From Fidelibacterota bacterium (lineage in GTDB: Bacteria; Fidelibacterota; UBA8477), in contig JAIPJR010000003.1 in NCBI GenBank assembly GCA_021734045.1, forward strand, positions 1 through 56,029: 56,029 nt of DNA, written 5' to 3'. Within the stretch, counting starts at the first letter, position 1. Each line of letters opens with the position of its first letter. Position numbers and translations under genes: made by a program. Of this stretch, positions 1 through 8,526 are shown piece after piece. The notes below the pieces were generated by a model that worked only from the letters and a program-made list of their open reading frames with translations, did not search any database and had not been told where the DNA came from.

Positions 1-392
1 GGCAGACGATGCAAAACCACTGCTATGGCCAGTGCCTCTCCGGCACCATGTTCCACCGACATTTCTGATAATGCCATTCCGTCTAACAGGGTATGCACCA
101 AAATACCCACCAGAACCACCAGAATCACACCCACGTGGGCTTTATGCTCCATTTCATGGAAACGATGTTCGATAAAACTGGGGAGTAACGCACCGATACC
201 CAACATGACCAACGCACCCCAGCGAATGGAAAGAATCGCTTCAGGCAACAGATGTAGCATCGCCAGTCCGGTGATCGAGACCAAAACGAACCCATCCAAT
301 ACCTGGTTAACGGGACGATTGTTTCGCAAAGTCTGCGCTACCAGCGGTCCCAAAACGAGCGCGCCAATTGCTATGGAAAGGAGGATGGGCAT
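1..392 (-). CDS. ZIP-like metal permease, N-terminal part (runs off window)
   Basis: The reading frame is open from an ATG at 392 to the window edge, giving 130 residues without the C-terminus. It is very hydrophobic with about four membrane segments. A conserved-looking HLLPE near residue 47, a His-rich loop (EHRFHEMEHKAH) near residues 75-86, and a helix with HTLLDG followed later by a second His in VVLHRLP resemble the metal-binding helices and loop of ZIP-family transporters. Its start overlaps the lgt stop by one base (TGATG), so the two are probably translationally coupled. The family call is by motif only; another polytopic permease is possible because the second metal-site helix is incomplete. 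Confidence 0.55.
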   Translation of the reverse strand, partial: MPILLSIAIGALVLGPLVAQTLRNNRPVNQVLDGFVLVSITGLAMLHLLPEAILSIRWGALVMLGIGALLPSFIEHRFHEMEHKAHVGVILVVLVGILVHTLLDGMALSEMSVEHGAGEALAIAVVLHRL

Positions 393-1213
393 CAGGCAGT
401 CTTTTTAACGGATGCGGTTTTATGCGACTGATAACTCAAATACCAGTAAACGCCGGCACCAAGCATCATGAGGAAACAGAGAATCTGCCCCATACTGAAG
501 CTGAGGAAAATAAAACCAAGATGGGCATCCGGCTGGCGGACATACTCAATGAAAAACCGGAAAAAACCATACCCGAAAATGTACAGTCCGCCCAAAAATC
601 CCGGATAGGGCGATTTTTTTCGAACCAGCCAGAGAATCAGAAACAGGACAATGCCCTCAAAAAATGCCTCATACAGTTGCGATGGATGCCGTAATTGGTT
701 GCCGGGCGCGTGGGGAAAAGACATCCCGATTGGGGCTTCTGTTATCCGGCCATACAACTCACCATTGATAAAATTTCCGATACGCCCGAAGAAATATCCC
801 AAGGGAATCGCGGGGACAAAAAGCTCGGCCAAATTCCAAAAACTCACCCGATTCTTGCGGGCGAAGAGCCACCAGCCAACAATCACCCCCAATACGCCGC
901 CATGGTACGACATTCCTGAAATACCAACAAACGTCCACTCTCCATTGATTCGGGCGAAGGGTGAAATAATGCGCAACGGATTGTGAAGGAATTCTGGAAA
1001 ATCATAGAAGAGCACATACCCTATCCGGCCGCCGATCATAACGCCCAGGATGGCGTACATGAGGGCGTCTCCCAGAAACTCTTTCCGGTAGGACATTTTT
1101 TCGTCCTTGATGCGATATTTCACTAAAAAATAAACCACGGTGAACGCCACCGCGTACATGGTGCCATACCAGCGAATGGGGAAATTTCCAATGGTAAAAA
1201 TAGTGGGGTCCAT
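392..1213 (-). CDS. lgt: Prolipoprotein diacylglyceryl transferase
   Basis: Lgt transfers the diacylglyceryl group of phosphatidylglycerol to the lipobox cysteine of prolipoproteins in the inner membrane, the first step of lipoprotein maturation. The 273-residue product has the usual length and seven-helix hydrophobicity. The family signature GRIGNFINGE lies at 143-152, with R144 in the position of the essential Arg, and H104 (SYHGG) matches the other essential residue. The frame extends 33 codons upstream, but the protein begins typically at MDPTIFTIGNFPIRWYG, so I start at 1213. No strong ribosome-binding site is visible there. Several lipoproteins in this window (cytochrome, cyclophilin, VanX-like) would be clients. 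Confidence 0.96.
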   Translation of the reverse strand: MDPTIFTIGNFPIRWYGTMYAVAFTVVYFLVKYRIKDEKMSYRKEFLGDALMYAILGVMIGGRIGYVLFYDFPEFLHNPLRIISPFARINGEWTFVGISGMSYHGGVLGVIVGWWLFARKNRVSFWNLAELFVPAIPLGYFFGRIGNFINGELYGRITEAPIGMSFPHAPGNQLRHPSQLYEAFFEGIVLFLILWLVRKKSPYPGFLGGLYIFGYGFFRFFIEYVRQPDAHLGFIFLSFSMGQILCFLMMLGAGVYWYLSYQSHKTASVKKTA

Positions 1214-1327
1214 GTGGCTGGGAAGCTGCTGCCACCAATTCCAAAATCCGCTCAAAACACGATTCCTTTCAGCAAAATCATTGGCGCAAAAATACACCCA
1301 GCCCCTACTCAACCAAGTGTAAAAATA

Positions 1328-2131
1328 TCAAGGCCCGATAGTGAAAGATGGCTTGCCACCAGGCAGCGGCCAGCTAAACGAAATGACGGGTGGGCCATGT
1401 ACAGGCTTCGTCAATGGGATACCTTCAAGTGTACCAGATGCCACCTGCCCGGGAGCCAGTGACCGTGCAATAGTCGTACTGAGAATCGCCGCCGTAACCA
1501 CATCCCCAAGCCAATGCCGCTCCTCCTGAATCCGCTCAATCCCGGTCAACACCGCCAGCAGGTATGCCGCACTGCCCCAACCATTGCCGTAGAGCTGGCG
1601 GGTCATTTCTGCCGTGGTAAATGCCAGCGTGGTATGTCCGGAAGGAAAGGAATAATCATCACGACCATCTGGCCGCGTACGCCCCACCAGATACTTCAAA
1701 CTCCCCGCTAAGGCCAGCGTCGTACCATACCCGGTGAGAACATACTCCAGTTGTTGGTATTCTCGTGGATCATCAGGCGAAGCGTGCAGGGCGCGGAAAA
1801 CGCTCACGCCTGTAAGCAGGGTAACGCCGTACATTCGCCCCCATGCTTCACTGAATCGCATCACAGATGGAGGAAGCAGCCCTGCCTCCCGAATTTGCGG
1901 TGTGGTCGTGCCATCGGTTTTCCATAACACCGGCTGAGCCAGCAACAGGCTGCTCAACATGATTTGGCTAGACCGGTCAGTCACCCAGAAGTCTGCGCTC
2001 TCTATCACATAATCCGGATAGTGCTGCCACCAGCTTTCCCAATTTTGATAGGGATTATCACCAGCCTGAACCGGGAGAGAAAGAAGAGCTATCAAAAGGG
2101 CTAAAAGCCACATTGACATCGGACCCTTCAT
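1328..2131 (-). CDS. PAP2-family phosphatase, exported
   Basis: This 267-residue product is a phosphatidic-acid-phosphatase type 2 enzyme, a class that hydrolyses lipid or isoprenoid pyrophosphates or phosphates. The three-part active site is visible: KYLVGRTRP, then SFPSGHTTLAF, then ERIQEERHWLGDV with the nucleophile-side His and Asp. An N-terminal signal-like helix (MWLLALLIALLSLPVQAG) suggests export and a periplasmic active site. The start overlaps the end of the upstream membrane-protein gene by four bases (ATGA), so they are co-translated. The substrate cannot be told from sequence; undecaprenyl pyrophosphate or a phospholipid are both possible. Confidence 0.88.
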   Translation of the reverse strand: MKGPMSMWLLALLIALLSLPVQAGDNPYQNWESWWQHYPDYVIESADFWVTDRSSQIMLSSLLLAQPVLWKTDGTTTPQIREAGLLPPSVMRFSEAWGRMYGVTLLTGVSVFRALHASPDDPREYQQLEYVLTGYGTTLALAGSLKYLVGRTRPDGRDDYSFPSGHTTLAFTTAEMTRQLYGNGWGSAAYLLAVLTGIERIQEERHWLGDVVTAAILSTTIARSLAPGQVASGTLEGIPLTKPVHGPPVISFSWPLPGGKPSFTIGP

Positions 2132-2673
2132 GCGGGATCCAGTTTAAGAAATTGTCGTCTTACCAGCTTGTAGCCCATGAGAAATATCATGGTTGCTACC
2201 AATGCCCATTTCACCAGCGCCCAGCTGCTTGCTAACTGGAGAACAGCACCATCAATGATCGGGTAAATCCGCAGCGTCTGCCAATGGAGGAAATTTTCAC
2301 CGTAGTCGAACAGAATTGTCCACAGCGGTAATAAAACGATGAGGTTTCGCCAGCGACTTGTTGAAGAGAAAAGCCGGATGAGGGTCGCCTCGAATGCCAG
2401 ACCATATACCAACGGATAGACGCAGTCCCAAATGAGTCCCTGCCGCGCCAGTGCACGCCCATTTTCTCCCCAGACTTCCAAAATCTGCCGACCCTTTTCC
2501 GCGGTAAACGCAAATTGTAGATCCAAAACCCCCATTCCCCCGCCAACATCCTGCAGTTGCCCATCCAACCGGCTCATCCACAGGAAAAAAGCCACAAACA
2601 ATAACCAAATTACCAACAGTTTTTGATTAGAAGATATGGGTTCGATGAGATGAAGCAGAAGACGGCCTAACAC
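2128..2673 (-). CDS. Four-helix membrane protein of unknown function
   Basis: I do not recognise this 181-residue protein. It has four predicted membrane segments (about 21-36, 78-100, 105-125 and 150-172) and a soluble loop at about 40-75 with a Gly-rich GGGMG. A short acidic motif, DYGENFLHW, follows helix three. It starts at GTG and its likely ribosome-binding site (GGAGAG) lies in the end of the enoyl-CoA hydratase gene. It overlaps the downstream PAP2 gene by four bases, so a joint role with a lipid phosphatase is a reasonable guess but unproven. Confidence 0.8.
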   Translation of the reverse strand: MLGRLLLHLIEPISSNQKLLVIWLLFVAFFLWMSRLDGQLQDVGGGMGVLDLQFAFTAEKGRQILEVWGENGRALARQGLIWDCVYPLVYGLAFEATLIRLFSSTSRWRNLIVLLPLWTILFDYGENFLHWQTLRIYPIIDGAVLQLASSWALVKWALVATMIFLMGYKLVRRQFLKLDPA

Positions 2674-2682
2674 TGCTGGTTG

Positions 2683-3468
2683 CTACTCTCCACGCCATTT
2701 TGGTGGGCGCTTGGACAGAAATGCCTGCAACGCCTCTTTCCGATCTTCCGTCGCGATGAGTGGTGCGTAGGCGTCCGATTCAAAATCCAGCGCATCCGGT
2801 AGTGTCATTTGAGCGCCATCCCGGATCGCGATTTTAGCCTGCCGCAGCGCCAGGGGAGCATTGCGCTGTAATTGTGTAATCAACTGTGCGAATGCCTGTT
2901 CAAACTCTGTAACCGGATAAACAAATTGCAGCACACCATCCCGCAGGGCTTCCTCGGCGGTGAATTTTTTCGCGGTGAAAATCCACTTTTTCGCAACTGC
3001 AATACTTGTCCGCCGGCTGAGTCGCTGCGTGCCGCCGGCGCCAGGGATGATTCCCAATGCAACTTCCGGGAAGCCCAACTTTGCGGTCTCATCGGCCACC
3101 AGAATATCACCCGTGAGCGCTAATTCCAGCCCGCCCCCTAAAGCTGTACCCCGCAGTGCTACGATTATCGGCTGCGGTAGAGCCGCCCAGGCAGTACACA
3201 TTTGCTGGATGTCCTTCACCACCGTCGCGATCTCTTCATCGGGAATCGCGGCACGCTCCTTCAGGTCCGCACCGGCACAAAAGGTTTTTCCCGTATGCGC
3301 CAGCGTTATCAGCCAAATGTCGTTTTGTACCGCAAGCCAGTGTGCTAATTCATGTAATTCCGCCACCATCGCCTGATTCAATGCATTCACCGGTGGACGA
3401 TTCAGCTCAACCGTCAGGGTATGGTCACGTAGCGTGAGATTGACATTTTCAAATCCTGGTAACTTCAT
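2683..3468 (-). CDS. Enoyl-CoA hydratase/isomerase family protein
   Basis: This is a 261-residue crotonase-fold enzyme that would hydrate an enoyl-CoA or act on a related acyl-CoA. Both catalytic glutamates are in place: E115 in GGGLELAL and E135 in FPEVALGIIPGAGGTQRL. The oxyanion-hole stretch FCAGADLKE is at about 63-71. The sequence resembles methylglutaconyl-CoA hydratase-type members more than fatty-acid hydratases. It is six bases from the AtuA-like small gene and in line with AtuA and a carboxylase beta subunit, which suggests breakdown of leucine, isoprenoid or other branched acyl-CoAs. The exact substrate is inference. Confidence 0.9.
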   Translation of the reverse strand: MKLPGFENVNLTLRDHTLTVELNRPPVNALNQAMVAELHELAHWLAVQNDIWLITLAHTGKTFCAGADLKERAAIPDEEIATVVKDIQQMCTAWAALPQPIIVALRGTALGGGLELALTGDILVADETAKLGFPEVALGIIPGAGGTQRLSRRTSIAVAKKWIFTAKKFTAEEALRDGVLQFVYPVTEFEQAFAQLITQLQRNAPLALRQAKIAIRDGAQMTLPDALDFESDAYAPLIATEDRKEALQAFLSKRPPKWRGE

Positions 3469-3474
3469 GGTTAT

Positions 3475-3822
3475 CTAAATACCCACATCATCAGCCGGAA
3501 AGTCATCCGGCACATCCAATGTCATTAACAACATGGCTTGACCATGGGTCTTGCCCTGGGCATCGTTTTGAAGACTTTCACTGCCACCACCACCCAGCGA
3601 GTCACCCAGAATAAAATTCAAGGCCCTCAGGTTGGGCAATTCGTAACGTGTTACTTCCCCTTTCACAATACTCTGTAGATGGGTTTTTACCCGTTCCGGT
3701 GTCAGTAATTCGCAGCCCAGATCATAACCAGCCCGGGTGTAGAACACCACACCGGCGTTGGAATTGGATCCCTTGTCACCGGAGCGCGCGTGTGCAATCT
3801 GGTAGAGTTTGATGGTTTTCAC
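3475..3822 (-). CDS. AtuA-associated small protein (AtuA C-terminal-like domain)
   Basis: This is a 115-residue protein with the hallmark start IAHARSGDKGSNSNAG and the later GDSLGGGGSES motif of the domain that follows AtuA/DUF1446. In many genomes it is fused to the AtuA C-terminus; here it is a separate gene 12 bases downstream of AtuA. It begins with GTG but has an excellent ribosome-binding site (AAGGAGGTGA), which fixes the start. It probably forms a complex with AtuA. The biochemical activity of the pair is not established. Confidence 0.85.
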   Translation of the reverse strand: MKTIKLYQIAHARSGDKGSNSNAGVVFYTRAGYDLGCELLTPERVKTHLQSIVKGEVTRYELPNLRALNFILGDSLGGGGSESLQNDAQGKTHGQAMLLMTLDVPDDFPADDVGI

Positions 3823-3834
3823 AGACTCACCTCC

Positions 3835-5187
3835 TTAGACGACGGTGACGCGGGTTTGAATCAGTTCCTTGGGAATAAGCGCCGGCCAGTACGCGATAAT
3901 TTCCTGGGCTTTAGGACGACCACCAGCAAAACCGGTGATTCCCGGTGGACCATTGGTAATGACCGGAGCAATCTCTTTCCCAAACCGGTTCACTGTGTTC
4001 TTATCTTCATCCCGCACACTGAGTCGCAACACCACTTCATTTATCTGCTTCGGCACCGGATTAATGTCGCCATGACAGGATGAAATACCCAGGTACTCGG
4101 TGCGTGTATCCTGAAATGTATAGCCAGTCCGTTTGAGCCGCTCCCAGACAATTTCAGCCACTTTCTGAGCTTTCTCATAGGCTCGAGGTCCGGAAATGGT
4201 GAGTTGGCCGGAAGCCTTATAACCGGCAAAATAACTCATGGAGACTTTGTAGAATGGTGTCGCCGGACCGCCCTTCACCGTATCGATTCGCACACGATCA
4301 TTGCCCTCATCCTTCAGGTTAAAGGTCGTGAAATCCACCACCACATCAGGCGAGATGTAGTTTTTTGGATCGCCCATCTCGTACAATATCTGCTCGGAGA
4401 CACCCATAAGGTTCACCACACCGCCGGTCCCTTCATGCTTTGTTATGACGAACTCACCATCTGGTTGGATTTCGATAATGGGATAGCCAATACCCGCATA
4501 ATCCGGTACTTCCCACCAGCGGGAATAATTCCCCCCGGTACACTGGGCACCACACTCGGTGATATGGCCTGCTAATGTACCCAGCGCCAACTTGTCCACA
4601 TCATCCGGCTGCCAGCCAAATTCATGAATCATGGGCCCCAGCGCCAATGCCGGATCGGTGACACGCCCGGCCAGAACGATCTGGGCGCCCCGACTTAGAG
4701 CTTCGGCCAGTGGGAATGCACCAATATAGACATTAGCCGATTTTACCCGGTCCCGGATCTCGCTGAAGGGTGCCCCGGTGTCCATATTTTCAAATGTCGC
4801 CCCCTGATCCACCAATTCATCAATCCGGGAGAGAATATCGTCGCCCTCCACGATGCCGATTTTCAGATCATTCACGCCGTGTTTACGGGCAACGGCCTGG
4901 AGAGCTTCCGCCGCTGCCGGGGCATTCACACCACCGGCATTGGCGATGACCTTGATGTTTTTTTTCATCAATGTGGGTAAAATCCGGTCGATGAGTTCCA
5001 CAAAATCCCGGGCGTACCCAGCCTGTGGATTTTTTTCCTTCTGGCGCTGCATAATAGACATGGTGACTTCCGCCAGATAATCCAAGGTGAGATAATCCAG
5101 CGGCCCATCCTCCACCAGCCGTACCGGTGCGTCGATGGAATCGCCCCAAAATCCTTGTCCATTGCCAATTCGTACTAATTGCTTCAT
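3835..5187 (-). CDS. AtuA/DUF1446 family protein (acyclic terpene utilization type)
   Basis: This 450-residue soluble protein matches the AtuA (DUF1446) family, named from the Pseudomonas acyclic terpene utilization cluster. Typical stretches include RIGNGQGFWGDS at the N-terminus, the Gly/Ala-rich IANAGGVNAPAAAE and IVLAGRVTDPALALGPM. It lacks the C-terminal domain, which the next gene supplies. The start ATG has AAAGGA upstream. Beta-oxidation-like and carboxylase neighbours suggest work on branched or isoprenoid acyl-CoAs. AtuA itself has no firmly known reaction. Confidence 0.9.
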   Translation of the reverse strand: MKQLVRIGNGQGFWGDSIDAPVRLVEDGPLDYLTLDYLAEVTMSIMQRQKEKNPQAGYARDFVELIDRILPTLMKKNIKVIANAGGVNAPAAAEALQAVARKHGVNDLKIGIVEGDDILSRIDELVDQGATFENMDTGAPFSEIRDRVKSANVYIGAFPLAEALSRGAQIVLAGRVTDPALALGPMIHEFGWQPDDVDKLALGTLAGHITECGAQCTGGNYSRWWEVPDYAGIGYPIIEIQPDGEFVITKHEGTGGVVNLMGVSEQILYEMGDPKNYISPDVVVDFTTFNLKDEGNDRVRIDTVKGGPATPFYKVSMSYFAGYKASGQLTISGPRAYEKAQKVAEIVWERLKRTGYTFQDTRTEYLGISSCHGDINPVPKQINEVVLRLSVRDEDKNTVNRFGKEIAPVITNGPPGITGFAGGRPKAQEIIAYWPALIPKELIQTRVTVV

Positions 5188-5207
5188 AAGTCCTTTATTT
5201 TGTTTGA

Positions 5208-5425
5208 AACCACAGATTACACAGATTACTCAGATAAAGCGTAACCACGAATTACTCGAATTACATAAAATTAAATTTCACCCCTTTCAGAGTGCCCTTT
5301 GAGGAAAGTCAACCAGAAAAACTTCGGATTATAATTTTGAATTACTGACCTCATTTCAGATCCGCCTACTCCGCGCTATCCGCGGCCGCATGGATTTTCT
5401 GTACTCATCTGCGATTATCTGTGGC
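5208..5425. repeat. Inverted pair of degenerate CACAGATTA-type intergenic repeats
   Basis: The 244-base gap between AtuA and the carboxylase gene is bounded by two related words in opposite orientation. The left copy (5208-5236) reads CCACAGATTACACAGAT and continues TACTCAGATA. The right copy (5403-5425), read on the minus strand, is GCCACAGATAATCGCAGAT. A third relative, ACCACGAATTACTCGAATT, sits at about 5242-5260. I see no open frame here. The element type is known loosely as a dispersed intergenic repeat in many genomes; calling it mobile would be inference. Confidence 0.6.
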
Positions 5426-5431
5426 AAATAA

Positions 5432-7075
5432 TCAAACCTGCAGTACCCCGAAATTCGGCGCCGGTAGTTGGGGTTGATTGGCGCAGATCTCTAACGACCG
5501 GATCAGGACATCGCGGGTTGTATCCGGATCAATGATTTCATCAATCCACAGCCGGGCGGCAGCATATCGGGGATCCGATTGTTTGTCATAAATCGCTTTA
5601 ATTTCGTCCACAATCTTCTGCCGTTTTTCCGGGGTTACATCTTTCTCACGGGCTAAGCGAATATCCGCCAGGACATTGGCTGCCTGGGCACCTCCCATGA
5701 CAGCAATCTTCGCTGTGGGCCAGGCATACAGAAATCGTGGCGCGTAGGCGCGACCGCTCATGGCATAATTGCCAGCCCCGTAACTCCCGCCAATCACCAA
5801 GGAAATTTTTGGTACAACCGAGTTGGAAACGGCTTGAACCATTTTAGCGCCGTCCTTAGCGATTCCGGCCCATTCAGCTTCCCGTCCCACCATAAATCCA
5901 TTCACATCATGGATGAAGAGCAGTGGAATCCGGTCCTGATTACAGTTCATGATAAACCGGGCGGCTTTGTCGGCCGAGTCATTGTAAATCACACCCCCCA
6001 TCTGCATTTCGCCGGTCTCAGTTTTCACGATGACTTTTTGGTTGGCAACGATGCCCACCTTAAACCCGCCGATTCTTCCGTGACCACACACCAGTGTCTT
6101 ACCGTAAGTGGCTTTGTACTCGTCAAACTCCGATTCATCCAAAATCCGGGCGAGAAGCTCCCGCACATCGTACTGACCACCATTTTCAGGAAAGCTGCTA
6201 AGCAACTCCGGGGGTTTGAACTGTGGTGGGCGTGACTCTACCCGATTGAACGGTGAGGGTTGGGGTTGGGGTAGATTATCCACCAGTTTCCGGATGCGTT
6301 CCAGTGCGGCTTTGTCATTGGGTTCGTGATAGTCGGCGGTACCCGAAATGGCATTGTGGGTAGTAGCGCCGCCCAAAGTCTCCAGATCTACCTCCTGCCC
6401 TATCGCCGCTTTCACCAGTGCGGGACCGGCCAGAAACATACTGGCTCCTTCCACCATGACGTACTTATCACACATGACCGGCAAATAAGCGCCACCGGCC
6501 ACGCACGGCCCCATCACCGCGGCAATTTGGGGAATCCCCAGCGCCGACAGACGGGCATTGTTGTAAAAAATGCGTCCGAAATGACCTTCATCTGGGAATA
6601 CCTGGTCCTGCATGGGTAGAAAGACTCCGGCCGAATCCACCAGGTATACAATGGGCAGATGATTCTCCAATGCAATCTGTTGAGCCCGCAAAGTCTTCTT
6701 CAGCGTTACTTCGAAGTAAGCACCCGCTTTAACGGTGGCGTCATTAGCCACAATTACCACATCCCGGGCATGGATTTGCCCAATGCCGATAATTACACCG
6801 GCCGCAGGCGGGGACCCATACTCCTCATACATTCCCCAGGCAGCAAACAAGCCCAGCTCCAGAAAGTTCGTATCCTTATCAATGAGCTTGGCGATGCGCT
6901 CCCGGGCCGTGAGACGGTTTTTTTCATGCTGGCGGTTAATGGCTTTCTCACCACCGCCTTTTCTAAGCGCCTGTCGCTCTTTTTCTATGGTCTCAATGCG
7001 TGCCACCATGAACTGGTGCTGTTTCGCCACCTTTTGCGGTGACCATTTCTCCACTGCTGTACCAATTCGCGTCAT
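5432..7075 (-). CDS. Acyl-CoA carboxylase beta (carboxyltransferase) subunit, methylcrotonyl/geranyl-CoA type
   Basis: This is the 547-residue carboxyltransferase subunit of a biotin-dependent acyl-CoA carboxylase, moving CO2 from carboxybiotin to an acyl-CoA. It has the family's two crotonase-like halves: the N half with LTARERI, VYLVDSAGVFLPMQDQVFPDE and MGPCVAGGAYLPV, and the C half with FIHDVNGFMVG, IGGSYGAGNYAMSGRAY and ARLWIDEIIDP. The insert around FLPMQDQVFPDEGHFGR resembles methylcrotonyl- or geranyl-CoA carboxylases rather than propionyl-CoA carboxylase. The reading frame could begin at TTG 7081; I chose the ATG two codons later. No biotin carboxylase or carrier subunit is in the window, so the partner must be elsewhere. 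Confidence 0.92.
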   Translation of the reverse strand: MTRIGTAVEKWSPQKVAKQHQFMVARIETIEKERQALRKGGGEKAINRQHEKNRLTARERIAKLIDKDTNFLELGLFAAWGMYEEYGSPPAAGVIIGIGQIHARDVVIVANDATVKAGAYFEVTLKKTLRAQQIALENHLPIVYLVDSAGVFLPMQDQVFPDEGHFGRIFYNNARLSALGIPQIAAVMGPCVAGGAYLPVMCDKYVMVEGASMFLAGPALVKAAIGQEVDLETLGGATTHNAISGTADYHEPNDKAALERIRKLVDNLPQPQPSPFNRVESRPPQFKPPELLSSFPENGGQYDVRELLARILDESEFDEYKATYGKTLVCGHGRIGGFKVGIVANQKVIVKTETGEMQMGGVIYNDSADKAARFIMNCNQDRIPLLFIHDVNGFMVGREAEWAGIAKDGAKMVQAVSNSVVPKISLVIGGSYGAGNYAMSGRAYAPRFLYAWPTAKIAVMGGAQAANVLADIRLAREKDVTPEKRQKIVDEIKAIYDKQSDPRYAAARLWIDEIIDPDTTRDVLIRSLEICANQPQLPAPNFGVLQV

Positions 7076-7129
7076 AATCAATCTATCATTCTGTCAACTG
7101 AGTTTCTGTTCCAGATAATTTGACCTTTT

Positions 7130-8425
7130 TTAATACAAATACCCCAAACCAATGTACAAACCACTGTTCCCATCCGCCTCATCTGCGGCAAAGCCCATAT
7201 CCACCGCCACGATGAAGTTTTCGTTCAATGCGATGCGCAATCCACCGCCAAATGACTTGTGGAGAACATCGTCTCCGGATGGATATGCGGCTATATTGGT
7301 GGCATTCTCTGGTGCCGGCTGGTTTTCCAACACCTGACCCGCATCCATAAAACCGTTCAGTGCCAGGTACAGGTTCTGGTTGAATACCACGGTGCGGAAA
7401 AACTTCCAGCGAAATTCAAAATTCCCAAAAGCGATGGATTTACCTACGATGCGGTTTTTCAAAATACCCCGTAACGATTTGGAGCCACCCAATCCTTCTT
7501 CGGTCTTATAGCTTCCCTGGTAATAGGGCAGCATGTAAAAGGGCTGACGACCGCTTACCACACTCTGATATCCGAGACGATAAGCAAAGGACAGATTTTC
7601 AGGGATTAATGTGAAGTACTGACGATGCGTCAGGGTGAGCGTTGTGTAGCTGAAATCACTACCAAAAGCCTCTGGAACCAATGTAAACAGCGCCTCACTC
7701 CAGATTCCGGACATGGGATTGGGTTCATTGTCACGCGTATCATAAACCAGTCCCAGTTTGAGATAATTGGTGAGGCCGCCGGTGGCCTCATCGGAACTGA
7801 TCCAGCCGTTGTTCACATACTGGGCGTACAATCCATCTACCACCTGTAACTGGTCCGCTGCATCCTTACCCTCGTTGAGTGTTGCCACATCAACCGTATC
7901 TACTGCGGTGGAAATGAAACCGAACCCACCAATCCAGCGCAGGTTCTCATTCAGAAATTTCCGTTGAAAATCGGCAGTGAATTTCACCGTATTGCGCATG
8001 TGACGATAAAATGCCCTGGAAATGTAGTGGAGCGTGTCCGTGTCATCTTCGAACTCGGAAAAGTAGGGCGCTGCGGCACCATTTAATCCATAAAATGGTA
8101 ATGCCTGCTCCGTCAGATAGCTCAGTTCACTGGTAATCCGGATATCCTTGGGCAGCAGATATTTTGAATCGAAAAACAGCTTGTTCACACCACTTCCCTT
8201 CGTCGTACGGGACCATTCGGTGTAAAGGGAATAGCGATAATCGGGATACATGGAGCCGTCGCCGTAATTGTAGGTGTTCACAATAATGCCGTAGGTGAAT
8301 CCTGTATCTGAATTGTACGCGATGGCCGGGACACCACCAAAATTAAACCCGGTCTTGGCGACGCCCTGTCCCAAGAGTTGGCCTGCCAATACCAGCAGCA
8401 CCAGGAAACCTGTCCTGTTTTTCAT
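7130..8425 (-). CDS. POTRA-less Omp85/BamA-like outer-membrane barrel
   Basis: This 431-residue protein has a signal peptide (MKNRTGFLVLLVLAGQLLGQG) and the look of a 16-strand barrel. The Omp85 surface-antigen pattern is present: GGSKSLRGILKNR (the RGF-type loop motif), an FEFRWKF strand, FMDAGQV, and a C-terminal GLYIGLGYLY with terminal aromatic. There is no room for POTRA domains, so it is unlikely to be the main assembly factor BamA. The start is fixed by AGGAGGG upstream of ATG 8425. It ends 54 bases before the carboxylase gene and may share its transcript. Its function (substrate passage or enzyme scaffolding) is unknown. Confidence 0.82.
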   Translation of the reverse strand: MKNRTGFLVLLVLAGQLLGQGVAKTGFNFGGVPAIAYNSDTGFTYGIIVNTYNYGDGSMYPDYRYSLYTEWSRTTKGSGVNKLFFDSKYLLPKDIRITSELSYLTEQALPFYGLNGAAAPYFSEFEDDTDTLHYISRAFYRHMRNTVKFTADFQRKFLNENLRWIGGFGFISTAVDTVDVATLNEGKDAADQLQVVDGLYAQYVNNGWISSDEATGGLTNYLKLGLVYDTRDNEPNPMSGIWSEALFTLVPEAFGSDFSYTTLTLTHRQYFTLIPENLSFAYRLGYQSVVSGRQPFYMLPYYQGSYKTEEGLGGSKSLRGILKNRIVGKSIAFGNFEFRWKFFRTVVFNQNLYLALNGFMDAGQVLENQPAPENATNIAAYPSGDDVLHKSFGGGLRIALNENFIVAVDMGFAADEADGNSGLYIGLGYLY

Positions 8426-8526
8426 CGTCCCTCCTGATTAGCAAAGATGGTCACTATTTTAGTTTATTCACAGCAGGTGTACAAGCTTCCTGCGACAGAT
8501 TTTAATACTGTTCAGTATGTAGGAAA

